64,000 bases of DNA from Numida meleagris (GCF_002078875.1 NC_034409.1:12061399-12125398), one strand, 5' to 3'. Shown: positions 1 to 14,937, counted from the first letter of the stretch. Made by a program: numbers and translations. Notes: generated by a model not told the origin, from the sequence alone.

Positions 1-1296
1 TGTCTTTTTAATTATCTGTTAGTTAGGAAACCTCAGGGAAGAGTTACATAAGATGTTCTATTTGATAACCAGCATTGATTAATTCTTCTATTTATCCAGA
101 TTCCTTCAGCAAGTTATGGTCTTGGAACAGAAATTCATAGTTTTTATTCTGTGATTGTATGGGCAAAATGTGAGTATACCAAGAACAAGATACTGTATGG
201 ATCCAAAGGATCCAAGTTTTATTTCTTACATAGTAAGTTACTATTCTGAAAAAGGGAGGACGTGCATGATATGTACTCTACTCTTTCTAAATTTGATAAT
301 TCTGAAGACTAGGCCAGCTGCAGGGTCCACAAGGTGCTTCACGGTTGTCAGTACCATAATCTTCTCAGTTTAACTTGTCATGTTTATGCACTGTTCCAAT
401 TTTCTCAAGCATTGAGGGGTTATTTCCATTATGTTAGACATGTCGTCTAAATCCCAACTGTCTGGAATCAATTTATGCTCCTCTGAGAGACAGAGTACTG
501 TCACAATGAACAAAAAATGGCTTACTCAAAGTTCTTCTAGCTTTTCCATGTAATGCAGTCTTGTCAGGATCCTTTATCAACATCATTTTTTAGTGTTCTG
601 TTCGTTAAGTTCTTAAAGTACTACACAGGACTACATGTGATCAGCACACAATCTAAATATCATATAAAACACATCAATACCTGTGCACTCATTAAAGTTA
701 AGGGCACAGCCCTTCTTTATGCTAACTGCTTGTCTCTGAACCTTCACGGATTCAGAAAAATTGGACATTGGGGGGTTTTTTGCAAAGTAGATCATCTTGA
801 TCAATTTATTATGCTTTGTGCTCTTTAGTGTTCTGTACTGCAATAGTATCATGTCCATCAATCATAATTTCTGTCTCTCCAACTTTTCTTTCTGATTCCT
901 GTGATCTTATACTAAATCTGAACTTCACATCGTTTCACCATTATAATTTCAATCACTGCAAAGCTTTTACTAAATTCAGCTTTGCACTTGACAAGTAAGT
1001 CAAAAGCTGAGAATTACCTCTTGACTCTGTGGACATGAAAGCAAAGAGATTTCTCTGTCCTAGGTATGTATAATTGTGGGCAATATCAAATCTTCAGCAG
1101 CTCTAAGCCAAGTAAATTACCTGGAAGTTCAATCAGAGAACTGAGCGTTTAGAAATGCATTTTTCTCTTAGCAGTTTTCGTACTCATTTAGACAAATACT
1201 TGCACTTTGTACTTATACTAACAACCCCTGCCAAATATTCCACTTTCCTACACTACTACGCTAAATTATATTCCTACATAGCTAAGACTCAATCAT

Positions 1297-1312
1297 AAAA
1301 AAAAAAAAAAAA
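1297..1312. repeat. Poly-A run
   Basis: Sixteen consecutive A residues in intronic DNA. No retrotransposon body was recognised upstream. Confidence 0.9.
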
Positions 1313-2177
1313 TCTTGTGATTAGTTTTCTTTCTACTCTTATTTTTGTCTTTCAGTCTCCCACTATCTGCCAGCCTTTCTGTTTAACCTGAATCCCAGTA
1401 ACCACAAATGAACTGGTCTATCAAGCCGGTGTGAAGGAGCTAGAAAGTGTAAAGCAATTATTACTTTTAATCAAGTATGGATATGAAGAATCAAATAAGC
1501 ATGCTCTTGCTTATTTCAGACTCCACTGTGCCCAAGCAGTATGATTACCTTTTCATTACACTGCCATCAAATGTTTATCATTCTGCCATGTGGTCTGAAA
1601 ATGAGCCAATTAGTTAACACACCTGAGCTCCTGACACTTCATGTTGTCACAGAAGAGACTTCAAAGGCAAGTCAACAAAATTCAGAACCATGTTGACAGC
1701 TTAATTCATATTAAACACAAAATTCTGAAGTTACTACAGTGTAATTTGGCAACAATGTTTCAGAAAGGCAGTCGGATGAAACTAGCAGGGTCTGTCAGAG
1801 TATGTAATTTAACTTATTTGTTCCTTTGTGATGAACGTTTTTCCAATGCTCCCAAACCTCAGAGAAACCAGGACTGGAACTCTGAGCTCAGTTCTGAGCT
1901 CACTTGCAGACATTTAGGACCATCTGAGGTACACTGGGCTATCAAAAACTTCACTGTTACTACAGAGTGAGTGAGATTATTCAGGATGATAACCAGCACT
2001 CCGACTTCTCTCATAGATCCTATGTCACTCCTGCCAATCCAGTACAGATTTCTGAGTAATGTCAGGTACAGCACCCTTGGTACTAGACCTATGCTACTTG
2101 AACTATGGTTGTGCATCTAAGTTCCTAATTCACAAATTGCAGTACTGAAAGTTAGGTGTTTGCATGTCAGTCTTCAA

Positions 2178-2430
2178 ACACAAGGAAATGGCACAAAGCT
2201 GCACCACAGGAGTTTCAGGCTAAGGTCTTGACACTATGAAAAATTTCTTTACTCTAAAGGTTGTCAAACACTGGAACAAGCTTCTTAGAGAAGTGGTTGT
2301 TGCCCCATGCCTATCAGAGAGAGGCATTTGGATAACACTCTCAATAATATGCTTTAACTTTTGGGTATCTGCTAAGAGGTCGGACAACCAGACTAAATGA
2401 TATTTGAATGCAATTTCCACCTGAAGTTAT
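2178..2430 (+). repeat. Old CR1 LINE 3' region, plus strand
   Basis: Diverged CR1 phrases occur in order: CACAAGGAAATGGCACAAAG, CACTGGAACAAGCTTCTTAG, GCCCCATGCCTATCAGAGAG and GAGGCATTTGGATAACACTC. The order and wording match the copy at 46518-46768, but divergence is higher and the normal ATTCTATG terminus is missing. Confidence 0.82.
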
Positions 2431-2456
2431 TGTATCGTATTGTATTGTATTCTGTT
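2427..2456. repeat. TATTG pentanucleotide repeat after a CR1 copy
   Basis: TTATTGTATCGTATTGTATT continues as GTATTCTG. It occupies the place of the CR1 tail repeat and may be a mutated and re-expanded remnant of it. Confidence 0.65.
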
Positions 2457-5400
2457 CTCTTCTACTCTGTTCTAAATTTGTGTCCACTATAGCTGATGCG
2501 GTCTTCAGTAGACTGCATAAAATAACTCAATGCTACTTGAGTTGCCCTAGTGTATTCCACCTTATCTACCACCTATAGGTCTTCTGTCACAACTGGCAAT
2601 ACCACAAGGATACATACTGCAACCCAAAAGACACTGAGATGATCTCTGGAAAACTCTTCAGTACAATCAGCAAAGTACAGGCAGTTTTTCAGTTCACTGT
2701 ATTGCTGCTACCTCTGTTCAGTTAGCTGAAAGCTTTCTGGACTTGGATGTCCAGCCCCAGTTGCATGGTTTATCCCTATTTCCTTTGTGCTGGCTTTCTG
2801 TCTCCCATTACAGTGAAGCATTGCATTTCAAGGTTTCCCATTCCCATGATGACTACTTAGTGATGGAGACCAAGGGTATTTCTCTACATTTCTTTTTGTT
2901 ATTTATTTTAGGGATTTTTCTGATCTCTATTTCAGGATTAGCTGGTTTTCAAGTTAGGACGTGGAAACCTTGGCAACAAAGTAAAGAGGTGTGTGGAAAT
3001 TTGGGAACAGGCATCTGAGGAATTTGGGAGACATTTGGGAGAAAATAGGGATGCAATGAATTGAGAAGGGACTGGTAGTATAGATCTCAGCACTAAATAT
3101 CTTCTGACTCCTTTGTATCCATATCTTAATGTGAAACTCATATACAAGCAAATGAATGGCTTTAAAATTGAATTATTCTTTTTTTTTTTTCCAACAATTG
3201 CTGAAGACTTTTTCTGAGTGCATTTTCAGGAAAAGGCCTTTAGGACTCTGAGTACAAAGACCTTATTCTCCATCTGCATTTTAATGGAAAATATTGTGAA
3301 CATGTTCATCAGAGTGACAGGCCATGATGTAAACTGAATTTTCTCTAATGTGCTTAGAAAGTGTAAAAGCTTAAATAGGAGGAGATTATAAGCACACATA
3401 GGAGAAATAGTGGCATAGTTAGGCAAAATTTCTGACTGTCAAGAGAGCTCTGAAAATGCAGTGCATTATTTCTGAAAAGTTAGTTTTGCAGCTGAAATTA
3501 GCTTCTGGTAAAGTCAGGCTGAACTGTCAGACTTGTTCGTAGCCAAGTAGGTAGAGTCTTTAGGGGAATGGCAAAACTCACAGTCCAATCTAGAAGCTGC
3601 CAAGATTTGGAAGATGCAATTTATATTCTAAATTATCTTGCTGATCCAGCGTGTGTGACATATACAAATCATTTCACCTTGCTGTCTCTGCTCTGCTCAA
3701 GGATAGTTGCTTGCCACAACGTTTGCTCAAGAAAGGGCATTATTTGCATTGTTAGCTTGTGCAGTATTAGAACAGTATGGCAGAAACTGTAATCCTTAGC
3801 CTGGCTGGACACATGAACTAGCAACAGAGGTTTTGGCAGCAGTCATTGGAGTACACACCTGAGCAAAACTGGAGACACTTCAGGGGAAATTTCCTTCTGC
3901 CAAGCAAAAGGTTCTTTTGCTTGTATGTACAGAAAAATGCTCTTGACCTTTTCAAGATATCAGGAGAGTATACAACCTGCAAGCAAATTTCTGAGATCTC
4001 TTTCTCAAGACTTCATGTGTTAGTACCAAAGAATGTAGACTAGCTAACCAGGATAGTATTTACATAAAGTGCGCCTATTATACACCTCAATGGGGAAAAT
4101 AACACTTCATCCAGTGCTAATTGCAGTTGCAAACCACAAAGCGGAAAATGGATTAAGGGATTTGAACTTTTAGTGGAATCTTCTTTAATAAAATGCAAGA
4201 AACAGGTTTTCCTCTGTTCTGTAAAAATATCTTTTCCCATTTCAGGTTAAGTTGTCCCAAAAAAAATGTGTTCTGAATTGTACTGTAGCAACATTTTCTC
4301 TTTTCTGAGACATAGCTGCCCTTCAGATAATATGGTTTACTATCAACAAGGAAACAAATCTCTAACTGTGTACATTGTTCTGATAATAGGCACCAGAAAA
4401 GTTCTTACAGAATTATCACCCAATGCAACATTCTGTGTTTACTATAAAATACCATCTGTCGAAAGTAATCAGATCTTACTGACCGCATAAAAAATGCTTG
4501 TTCCAAATATATACTTCTCATTTCCAGAAATTGTTGTTAATTTCTATTATTTTTCCTACCTCTAGTACACTTGAGCATCAAAACCTCTCACTGACAGTGT
4601 TGCATTTGCCTCTTTGCTATTTTAGCTATGACACAGAAATTCTCTGCTTCACTTCCAGATTAATCAGGAGACAATATTTGGTCTGTTGGGGCTTTTTAGT
4701 TCCAGAAATTATTTTAAATTTCTGACCGATAAGCAATTCACAGAGCTGCATGAGACAAGCAAAATAAATAGATGTATGTCTATTAGAATGTAAATTAACT
4801 CATTACTATGCCAGCTGCTGACCTTTTCTGAGGGCTGCATTCTTACTAACAAAGACTCTTTGCTATTCATGAAAACAAAAACTTAATGGTAGCTTGAGAT
4901 TCTCTAGTGTATTTTAAAGGAAATTCTCATAGATGCAAGTGACCAGTGATGGTCAGAGCTTGAACAGCATGTACTTCTACTATACATGACTTTGAATAGG
5001 TATCCTTTCTCTAATTATCTGTGATGAACTGAATATTATTGAGAAATTGTTGCTTGAAATGGCAAGGTCAGTGAAATTTCATGAAGAGCACAAAAAGATG
5101 ATTATTGATTTAGTATCTGGTTTCACAGTCAATTAAGTTTTTGTATCAGTTCTATAGACTTCAGTGAGATGAGATCAGCTTTAATTTCCCAAAGTGCTCC
5201 TCTGCTTCCACATAGTTTCTGATAAACCTTACAGTCTTACACTTTATACTACTAATAAAAAATGTGGAAGCTTGAAAGGATGAAATACGGTATTGGACAC
5301 ACATTGTCCCCAGATTATCTAGAGGTGAGCCAGAGAAGGTGCTGCTCTGATGAGTTCTAAAGACTCAGCTGAACTTCCTGTGGACTGTGTTTGCTCTTTC

Positions 5401-6959
5401 CCTTGCACCTTGATAGAGTGATTCTCTGTGGTCTGAAACCTATTCATTCTTCAAAGTCACTTTTCATGACTGTAATATGCCTAAGAGAGTGAAAAGCTGC
5501 TGATCTCTGTTGGAGCACTGCTTCTATTAGTGCTGCCACACCTGGGTTTGAGATGTTTCTATCATCTCTTTCAGGCAAAGCTGATAACATCTGGGCATAT
5601 GTAAATAGCATTAAAGAAAACAGGTGTAGTTCACAGTTTTATTAATCTGAACTTGCATTTGCAATAACTGATGGCTGTGACTAGCCTTTGTCTCAGTGCA
5701 GCAGTGCTACATGTTACATGCCACGCTACCAGCACATAGCCTGCCGCAGGGAGAAGCTAGCTGCAGTCAATAGACGCTGGATTTAACCATATGTAGCATT
5801 GTGCACCCAATGAAACCTGATGCTTTGTTAATATCCCACCCAGTGTGGGCTGTGTTGGTTTTTGACTCATTGCATCAGCAGCTAAACCCTGATCAAAGAC
5901 CAAATGGATCCTCCACAGCATGGCACCATCACTCTGAGGTACATCTGACAACAAGACTAACTAACTATGCTTGAAGCGCTAGAGCTCCCAGTTCTCTTAC
6001 ACCTACTCTTTATTTCAAGGTAAATCGTTTTCCTCTCGTTGCTTGAGTAAGAGCCTGATGCTTAAAGCTATTCGAAAAAAGCCTTTGAAAAAAATATGGT
6101 GTAATAATGAATGTTCTTATTAGAAACTGAGCCACTAGTTGCCCCTCCCTACACATCACCTGATGTTTTAAATATGACATGATCATTTCAAACACCTCCT
6201 TGTGTTCATAATTTCCATCTAAGTTGTTGGTTCCTTTTAGGTTTTGTTTACAATAGTGTACATGTTAATTGAATGCACTTGTTCTCCTTGATTGGGTTTG
6301 TTTACCTGAATAGGGGAAAATATTTGAAGAATAATTGCATTAATGTTATGTCTTTGTTTCATGTTCAAAAGAAACCCATTTTCTCTCCCAGCAGTTTTTT
6401 TGGAATATTTGTCTGAAAATATTTTGTGTCTTAAGAAGTGATCCCACCTGTAGCTTGAGTTCTGTGCATCTAATCCACACGTACCAAGCACAGACCACAA
6501 AATGTAAACAGACAGAAGGAGTCAGATGTCACACGAATGACAAGAAATGCTTCCTTGCATCCTGCTAAATGTGTATACCAGGAGTCTCAGCTCTCAGAGG
6601 AGTTGTATGCTGTCACACCCATTTAAAAATAATGGGTTCTTGGTGTCTCTGCAATTAAGGCCCAGTGTAGGCAATTGATAGACCTCTCACCAATCCCAGT
6701 AAAACAAAGAAAAAGAATGGAAAAAAATCTGCTGTGACAGTAAATTTATACAGAAACTTTTCTAGGAAGGAAAACTTTTGCTGAAACATTGTCACAGGGA
6801 TTTTGATAAGATGTCTATGGAGTAAGCTAATGCTCTGGGAGTGCTCATCAGCCATCTGTTCATTGACTTCCAAACATCTATATGAGAAAGGTCTATGTAG
6901 TGCTTGGGACAGCTTGGCTCAGGAAGCCATATGCAGCAAGGCTTTTAGCATACACACCC

Positions 6960-7000
6960 AAAAAAAAAAAAAAAAGGGAAAAAACAAAGAAAGAAAAAAA
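6960..7000. repeat. A-rich tract
   Basis: A run of about 16 A residues is followed by GGGAAAAAACAAAGAAAGAA and more A residues. No repeat body was identified beside it. Confidence 0.85.
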
Positions 7001-8370
7001 TGCACAGGAAGCCCAGTGAAAACTAATGGGCAAAACTCTCGCTGTATCATCAGCGAGACAAGCGATGTGGAGGGAAGATGACGTGCCCTGAATACTGCTT
7101 TGGATGAAAAGGTCTTATTTTTGACACTGTTAAATTCTTCTCTGCAGCACTACCACATGCCATTGCTGCAGAAATCAAGGTGTTCCCAGGCTTCAGTTTA
7201 ATTACGTCTGCCACAGAGATGAACATCCTTAAAGGTCCTGTGGTTAGGTGACACTTACACTGGTTACTTGTGACTTAACAAGGCCCCAAGTTTTCCAGGA
7301 ATCAATACAAAGTAGTGAGGAAACTTGCTTTGTCTAGTGACTGGAGAAAAATGGAGATGAAAAGTTAGCAAAAAATCATGCATGTGGCAGCAGACTAATA
7401 ACCATAGGCTCATTCTGTATTACTGACGTTTGGACTGATGCCAAATGTAGTATTTTTAATGAAAAAAAAAATCAAGGCATGATTATATCTTGCAAATACT
7501 CTAAATCTTGTCTGGTAAGAGTCTTTTAGCAAACCAAACTTTGCTGCAACAAATACTCACTGAATTGTAAGTGAAGCGTATGTGAAATTCATAATCATAT
7601 TTTATCATAAAAGCATGCTTAAATTTGTATATAAAAATAAATACAGTAATTGTGATTTGGTTATTCTTATATGATAGTTTCATTTTAAAAAAATTACAGC
7701 AGCCTAAAACTGGAATTTTCCTTGATCTGAGGAAAGAAATATATATATATATGTATTTTTTTCATTTCCCAAAAGCATTATAATCCAATATCTGTTTTCT
7801 GTTACTAATGTTTCTTACTACAGTGATAACAGTTCCCTGCTCTGATTTGCAGGGAAGCTCATTTTTAAAGGTGGTAAATATATAATAATTGAATGTCAAA
7901 AATATTTTTTACACACTGCTTTGCAAGGAAATGTAATTCTTAATTTTAAAAATCATATTTCCTCTTCCTCAGCTTATTTATTTAAAATGTAACCATTTAA
8001 ATGTTTGTAAAGATGCTGGCCAACAGCTGCTGTATCTTAGTGTAGTTTGAGTAGCCATTATTTAAAAACAAATCATTATTTACTGAAAAGTAACTTTGGA
8101 GAAGTATGGGAAGTTACATGTTTTATCATCACAGGGTTATACATTACGTTACATTATGCTACATGGTGACAGGTGTAATTAAAGTTTTATTTAAAATAAA
8201 TAGAGTTATATGGGATAATTCAGTGAGGCACAGCTTATGCAGGAAAGCTGTGATGAGAAGGAATGGCTGTCAGACACATGGGTGAGCAGGAAACTCCTTA
8301 TGGGAAGAATCAATTGCATGAAGTATTTTTAGGTGGCTCTAAGTTGACTTTTATTATTTTAAATTTTAAA

Positions 8371-8423
8371 GTATATGTGAATGTGTGTCTGTATGTGTCT
8401 ATACATGTATGTGTGTATACATA
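8371..8423. repeat. TG/TA-rich simple sequence
   Basis: Interrupted TATG and TGTG repeats such as GTATATGTGAATGTGTGTCT and ATACATGTATGTGTGTATAC; a degenerate microsatellite. Confidence 0.75.
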
Positions 8424-11297
8424 ATGTTTTCAGCTATTCTGTTTTTTCTAGAAGGCATCACATGAAGTTGGACTATAGAGGTTTGGGAGTTGGGAGTAGA
8501 AATTTGGGAATGGATTAAGCAGATTATAAGAGTTTATCCTGTGTGTGCATGTGTAGTTAAATGCAAGCTGTTGAAAAGGTCAAGCAATATTAGTACTGTG
8601 TGAATACTCAAGAGAAACTGAAAGCTGTACTTCTTGGACAACAAATTTCAGTCTTGTCTCTAAATCAGTTATGGATTGATGCCCATCTGCCAAGTGCTGC
8701 CATCCAGGCAGGGTCCCACCATCTCTTCTGGAGAAAACTCACAGCAGGAAATGAACCAAGGGAAAAAGTAATACTGAGAGTGAGGCCAAACCAAGTGCAA
8801 ATCTACTGCTTCTCACTGCCAGCTGTATATCTGGCTGCAGAAGGCCAACACAGTTAAGTATGCACATCATTAGGATGTATTCTTCAGATAAGCTTTCAAG
8901 CCTCATTTTTCAACATGTACAGGAGTCGGTTCTATAGTTCTGTAGAACAATATTAAAAGGTGAAAGTTAGAAGGGAGCTTGCAGACTCCAAAGGAAAATA
9001 CATTTTGTTTTTATTTTTTCCATGTGAAGTTTCTGTTATGGTTACAGTATATTCCATACACATTATACTCTTCATTTGCAGCAATAGCCACATGTACTTA
9101 TATATCAGTTATAATTCTGGACATTTATGGATCACATCAATTTTCCATAAACAGCGTCATGTTGAATAAATTGACTAAAGGGCAGTTTTGTTTAATTAGG
9201 AAAAAGATGTACGGTTCATCTGAGGAGACGTGCTATTTGAGGAAAATTAAAATTGTCATGAAATATATGAAAGATAGAAAGAACACTATGGAACTAGGCC
9301 TTTTGTCTAGCACCTAGTGTTTGGCATAAGCGCCCAACTGTCTCATCTTACATGGGGCCTTGTTCTAATATATGAATCGAAATCTGAAGAATTAATTTTA
9401 ATCTCAGTTCCAAGGTAGGTTACCTCTAGAGATTTTATCCTTTCGATGTGCTTTTGTACACATATGGATATCCGATACTTCTTTTAAATCTTGTTTTGGA
9501 TCTTTTACCTCCATGGCACCCTAGACCAATTAGTTCTCTCAATATAATTTCATGCTGTGTGAATAAACATTGCCTTTTCTTTGTTTTGAGTGTAAATGTT
9601 GTCAATTTTATGTTGCAGTCTGTGCCCACAGTCTCTAGCCTAATTTAAGTCTGAGGTGTCCTTATTAGAGTGAATGCTGGAATTTTTTATTTGATTTAAA
9701 AAAAAAAATCTTCACTTGGTCTGTATGTCATTATTTGGTCTATAAATACTTATCAGAAATTTTTACTATCAAGTAAAAATATGATAAGTCCAGCAGTATA
9801 AATTTTTTAGGTAGAGACAGTAAGTAAACAGGGGAGGAAATAAAATGTTTCAATCTGACCTGGATTAATTTTTGCTGATGATAAGCTATGGGACATGCAG
9901 CAGTACCAGTGGACAGGGAAGGTTACCTCTACAAATGTTCCTCAAACACCAAATCAGTGTAAGTTGACTTGAGTGATCTTTCTGCAGACATCCTTACAAG
10001 TTTCAAGTCTTGTTTTGAGCTTTCAGAGGAGATGTGTTCTTTAACTTTCAGTCTCATTAGCTGTACAGAACAACAGCGGGTACGAAAAATTTTGAATTTC
10101 TGCCATCGAAGATGTTAAGCAAGTTTCTACTGCAGGTCCTGGTGGTGGCACACAAGCCAGGCCTATATAGGATACCTGTTATCTCAGCTTGAATTTGCAG
10201 GTGGAAGGAAATCTGTCTACTCTTTTTATTAAAGAAGTTTCTATCTAGACGTGGCAGAGTCAGTAAACATAAAACTTTCCAGGATTACTTTTCACAATAT
10301 CCTTTTTGTTTAAAAATACTGCCACTTGTTACAAAACAGCCAGTGTTTGTCTGCAAAACACTCATTACCTAATTATCACAGAATTCCAGGAGCCTTAAAT
10401 GCTATGTACAAATGCAATTCCTTTTGCGTTTCATCTGTGGAAAGATACTTCCCTAGTTTCCTTTTGATTTTGATTATTTTTCTAAATTCACCTTGGAAAA
10501 TGAAATAATGAAGTCTGTACTACTCTTACAGATTGATTCATTTTTTGGAATGAAAGAGCAGCCTTCCTCTGAGAGGTCTCAGTTTAGATCATTCAACATT
10601 TGTGTTCCTGACGAAACTATTTGTTATGAGCTTTTAATCTTAGGAATCTCACAGGCTTTTTTTTACCTGCTGTTAAACTGAGAATGAGAATGAGTTTTTT
10701 AATGAAAGCTATGAGGAATATATGCATTTTTGAAAATGTAACCCCATTTCCTTTGAAATACTTGTTTTTATTTAATTCTTAGTGTGTTTAACTTTTTGAA
10801 CATTGTGCTGCATAAGATACAAACAGTGTTTACAATGAGTCTCACAAATTATCTCCTTTTATGAAAAATGACATATCTGGAGTTTTAAACATTTGTAAGC
10901 TACACTAGGTATTCGTCAGTGGATAGCAGAGGAAGTAACTAGTTGCTTAGAAGAGATAGATGTGTGCAACCACTTGCTAACAATGGCAAAAGAAACAGAA
11001 CGATATCAGAACAGAGATAAGCAACTCCCTAAGACTTGGCTGCCTTGCCTATATGATGAAACCGTTCTCTAGGCATTGCCTTTCAAAAAGTCTCTATTAG
11101 ATCTTTTTTTTTTAATATGATGTTCTGAATTGCTTCATCTTAAAGGTGTGATTGCATTTGACACATTACTATTAGGTCATTTGGTGTCTTGTCCAATGTC
11201 CACCAAGACAACTGGAAGTCCTTCTGTTTAATTCTTTTAATTTCAACTCAATTCCATGCTGTTTGTAAAGAATGGCAATGATCTCAATGGCTCCACA

Positions 11298-11340
11298 TGC
11301 ATACATATATATATATGTTTACTATATATATATGCATGTA
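11298..11340. repeat. AT-rich inverted repeat
   Basis: TGCATACATATATATATATG and CTATATATATATGCATGTA surround the loop TTTA and are nearly reverse complements, so the site could extrude or fold as a hairpin. It probably arose as a TA microsatellite. Confidence 0.7.
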
Positions 11341-14300
11341 TTTTTCTTAGAAATTATCCCCTGTGGATTGTAATTTCTTCCTTTTGTGTGCACAGAGTTT
11401 TCTAATATGTCAGTATTATCGGCAGACACGTATGAGAATGGGAGCAAAGACACCACTGAGCCTCCATCCTTTAAGCACTGGAAAAATCTGCTAATGTTAT
11501 TTTTTGTTTATTTCAGGTTTCTTTTCTCCATGGAAAACTCCAAAGCCTGTAAGTTCCCTTTCAAAATTATACACATTGAGTTCGTAAGATGTCTATCATT
11601 CAAAGCAAATTTCTGTAGACTTTCATCTAACCCACCTGTTCCCAGCTCGTGAGACACCTCTCAGCAGTACCCCAGCTCTAGGTGAGACACAGCATCAGGG
11701 GTGGCCTCATTAATAAGCTCTGCAGATCCATGTACTTAGGGTCTGCCAAGTACTGTTTGGAGAAAGGAACTTTAGGATGGGTGACAGGAACCAAAAGGAT
11801 AGTGGCTCAGAAATTAGAGTCTGGAGGAGAAGGCAGCAGAAGGCACCATCACTTACTCCAAGCTCACTGGCCATTTCTTTGCAGTAGAAAACATGCAAAT
11901 TTCTGTTTTACAAGTGGATTGAGGTTAACATTTTGAGAGAATTTTCACTCTTTTTCACATGAGTAGATCTAGAGCCATTTTTATAGCTTTCTTCTTTTTG
12001 TCTTAGGGTGTTTAAATGTTAAAACTTGACAACTTCACATCCATTCATACTGGATAGTGGCATGTTTATTACAACCAAAATTATTTTCATAGCCTGATAA
12101 ATACAAATAACAATTAATTAATCAGTTGATGCAACTCCATCAAACTGCTTTCAGCTTGTGGTATTCTTGATGTAAAATATCAGAGGATAGATGCAATGTA
12201 CTGGCACAATTGTATCACCATAAGTTTGTATCTTGATCAAATTAACTGGATGTTTCTAGGCCCCTGTAAAAGTGTATCTGTCAACTAAGGGCTAGGCCAT
12301 TTTCACTAGTTTCAGGTTCCTGCCTGTCTGAGACAATCCACTCTGGATCTCACTTAAATAATGATGAAATAGGGAGCTTGGATCTTGATGAAAAGCCAAG
12401 GAGCTACACTGCCAGTGCTCACAACCTGAGTACTGCAGTTTTTCATGCAATGTTTTTTCAAGCAGACCAGGGCTCACAGAATAAGGTAGCACCTTGCTGA
12501 CACCGCAGCACAACCCTGGAGGTGTGCAGCAGGAAAGAAAAGCAGGATATGACCCCAAAACAGGCTTCTTTTCTGCTTGTGGACTTTGTGAATTGATCTC
12601 ATTTCTTGTCCTTCCTCCAGTTAAAAGTTTGTTCATCAAAGATAATTATGTTTTCCTCTCTGTTTTAAAACCTTCTTTAAATATTTTAATTCTATTCAGT
12701 TTCACATTTTGAAAGAGGTAAGTATTCTATCTATTTCTCTGCTATCTTCTAAAAACTAGGAAACTTTCACTTCTAGACTGGGTTCCACATCTTTCTGTTT
12801 CATAGCAACAATAGGTAGTTTGATTCATTGACTTTTATTCTTTTTCATGTTCCTTACTGAAGGCAAATCCTAAACATTTTTCTCCATTATTGTATAAGGA
12901 ATTTGTACTGACCCCAACTTAAGCGTTGGGGTCATAATCAGATTTGTTTCTGGAAACCTTTGAGTTTACCCTTCCGTAATACAGTTATATCCTGTGTATA
13001 TGTTTATTTATATCTTAGGTCATTCCTTTAGAGCTGGAGGCACTATTGGAAGTATTACTGTGATTTTCGTGTGGCTTACCACTCAGGCTAATTTGCTCAA
13101 TATAAGATGCATTCATTTCTCTGCAAAAGATACCTGAATGTACATTAGATACCTTCCTGCACCTAAGTTATTTCAATAATAACTGAAGTATATGGCACAT
13201 TATTGCACAGGATGTACACACCCAGACTGTCTCTTGTATCACAACCCAGACACCATCTTTTGTATCTGATGCACCTTAAATGTCTCTTTCTTGAGCAACG
13301 TTGGTGAGAATTGAATACAATATTCCGTATCTTCATTGTTAGCATTAATACTTCCCTTTCTCAATTTAAATATGATACCCAATATATACAAATGTGCGAG
13401 TCATCCCTGATTTACTGAAATACCTTCCTTTTCTTCAGTTTCTGAAGAACCAGCCCTACTTACCACAAAACTCTGACAAAAGTGTAGCTCGAGGTATAAA
13501 TAAGGTCCTCAACAACTGAAAAGGCCAATATCCAAATTCTGTTTCAATGTATTAAGTTAACAGAATCAGATCACTTGGGATGTGCAGTGAGAGTCACTCA
13601 GCATGTTCTTCACGGAGACTCCCAAGCATCTGTAGTCTGTACAATAGTTGTTGAAAAAGTCTGAGCAGAGCTCACCTGCTGAGCCAAATACCTTCTGAAA
13701 CCAAGGAACTGGAGCTGAAGGATAACCACAATTTATAAAGTTTATAAAATACAGCAGGCTTTCTGTAGACTTGCAGTCATCTTTGATAAAGCACTGCTGA
13801 TGAATACTAGAAGCTGGCAGTCCTTAATTACAGTTCAGTTTGCTTCTGAGAGTAATTTTTTGTTGAATTAACTGATTGTTGGACAATATGAAAGCATACA
13901 CTATTCTGGAGGCTCTACCAGCCCTTGCTTCAGCAGGGGTAACAGGCAAAGTCAAATATTCATTGTCTGGGATAAACATTTGTGTTTTGTTTAACTTAAC
14001 CTCTTCAAACATATTTGCTAATGGAATTTAATTAGTAGCCAGCTCCTTCAAAAATAGAAATCCCCAATATCCCTAAGTTGTCTTTGCACAGTGCATATTA
14101 TCTCCCTTCTAGACTGATGTGCTTCAGAGACCAATAAAGGCAGTCTTGAAGAAAGGTTGGATTGAGGTAGCTTTCATGAATAGACAATACATTTCAGTGT
14201 ACTTTTCACCACTTTCAATGGTCTGGAAGAGCAGAAAAACTTATCCTGTGCTTGGGAACTTGGCTGGATGACAACAGTGTAATTTTTGTTAGAAGAAAGA

Positions 14301-14937
14301 AACCACAAGCAATGAAGAAATCTGCATCAGATTAATGCTCACCTTGTTCTGTATTGTATCATTCAACTAGCTGCTAAAATAGCTGCTCTAATAATTTTGC
14401 CTTTGGGGGTTGTATATTCTTCATGTGAAGCTGTAAATTTTGTTTGCAGTTACAGTAATCTTTTTCTTTCTCCCTTTGCAGCTAGGTATCTTCATGCGTT
14501 CTCAAAAGATACAACATTAAGATCATTCAGTTGCAATTCAGCCTGGGCATTTCTTTGTTAAGCACTCTCCTCAGTTATGTATTCTGCTGAACCTGATAGT
14601 TTTTATCTTCAGAGTCACACAGATTTTGCCTTTAGCAGAGTGCTTTCCAATAGCTCAGAGCGTTCTGTAAGAGGCATTCCACGTGCTGCAGGGTAGTGCT
14701 GGGTCTTAATCCACACAGGATCATCATATCTGAGAAAGATCACATCTTCCCATGAGCAACTAATGACAAATTTAACCACGTAATTTTAAAGCAGCACAAT
14801 GCACATCTTTCAGAAGACAATTAAGGGATTTGATAATTTACAAAATGCTTTATCTTTTACTGAAATTGTCTTTAGCCTGATAGTGGCACTCGCAGTTTTT
14901 GCAAAACAGCTTTATTCTCTGTATGTTTTTATTCCAG

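Larger units (their letters stand above)
1..14937 (+). other. MAGI2: 3' part of a long MAGI2 intron
   Basis: About 15 kb of AT-rich DNA with no exon that I can recognise on either strand. The open frames here are short, lack family resemblance and have no matching splice signals. Contents are an old CR1 3' end with a TATTG tail near 2178-2456, poly-A stretches near 1297 and 6960, TG/TA-rich runs near 8371 and an AT palindrome near 11298. The intron ends in an ordinary pyrimidine-rich acceptor before 14938. The exon encoding MAGI2 PDZ3 is not present, so it must lie upstream of the window. Confidence 0.8.

Noticed and set aside
9759..9780. Small hairpin ATTTTTACT/AGTAAAAAT as a possible structured RNA
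   Set aside because: The stem is only nine A/T-rich pairs, with no miRNA- or snoRNA-like features around it.
11386..11652. Possible exon after TGTGTGCACAG near 11396
   Set aside because: The open frame has no resemblance to MAGI2, lacks a good donor in phase and lies where mammalian MAGI2 has no known coding segment that I recall.
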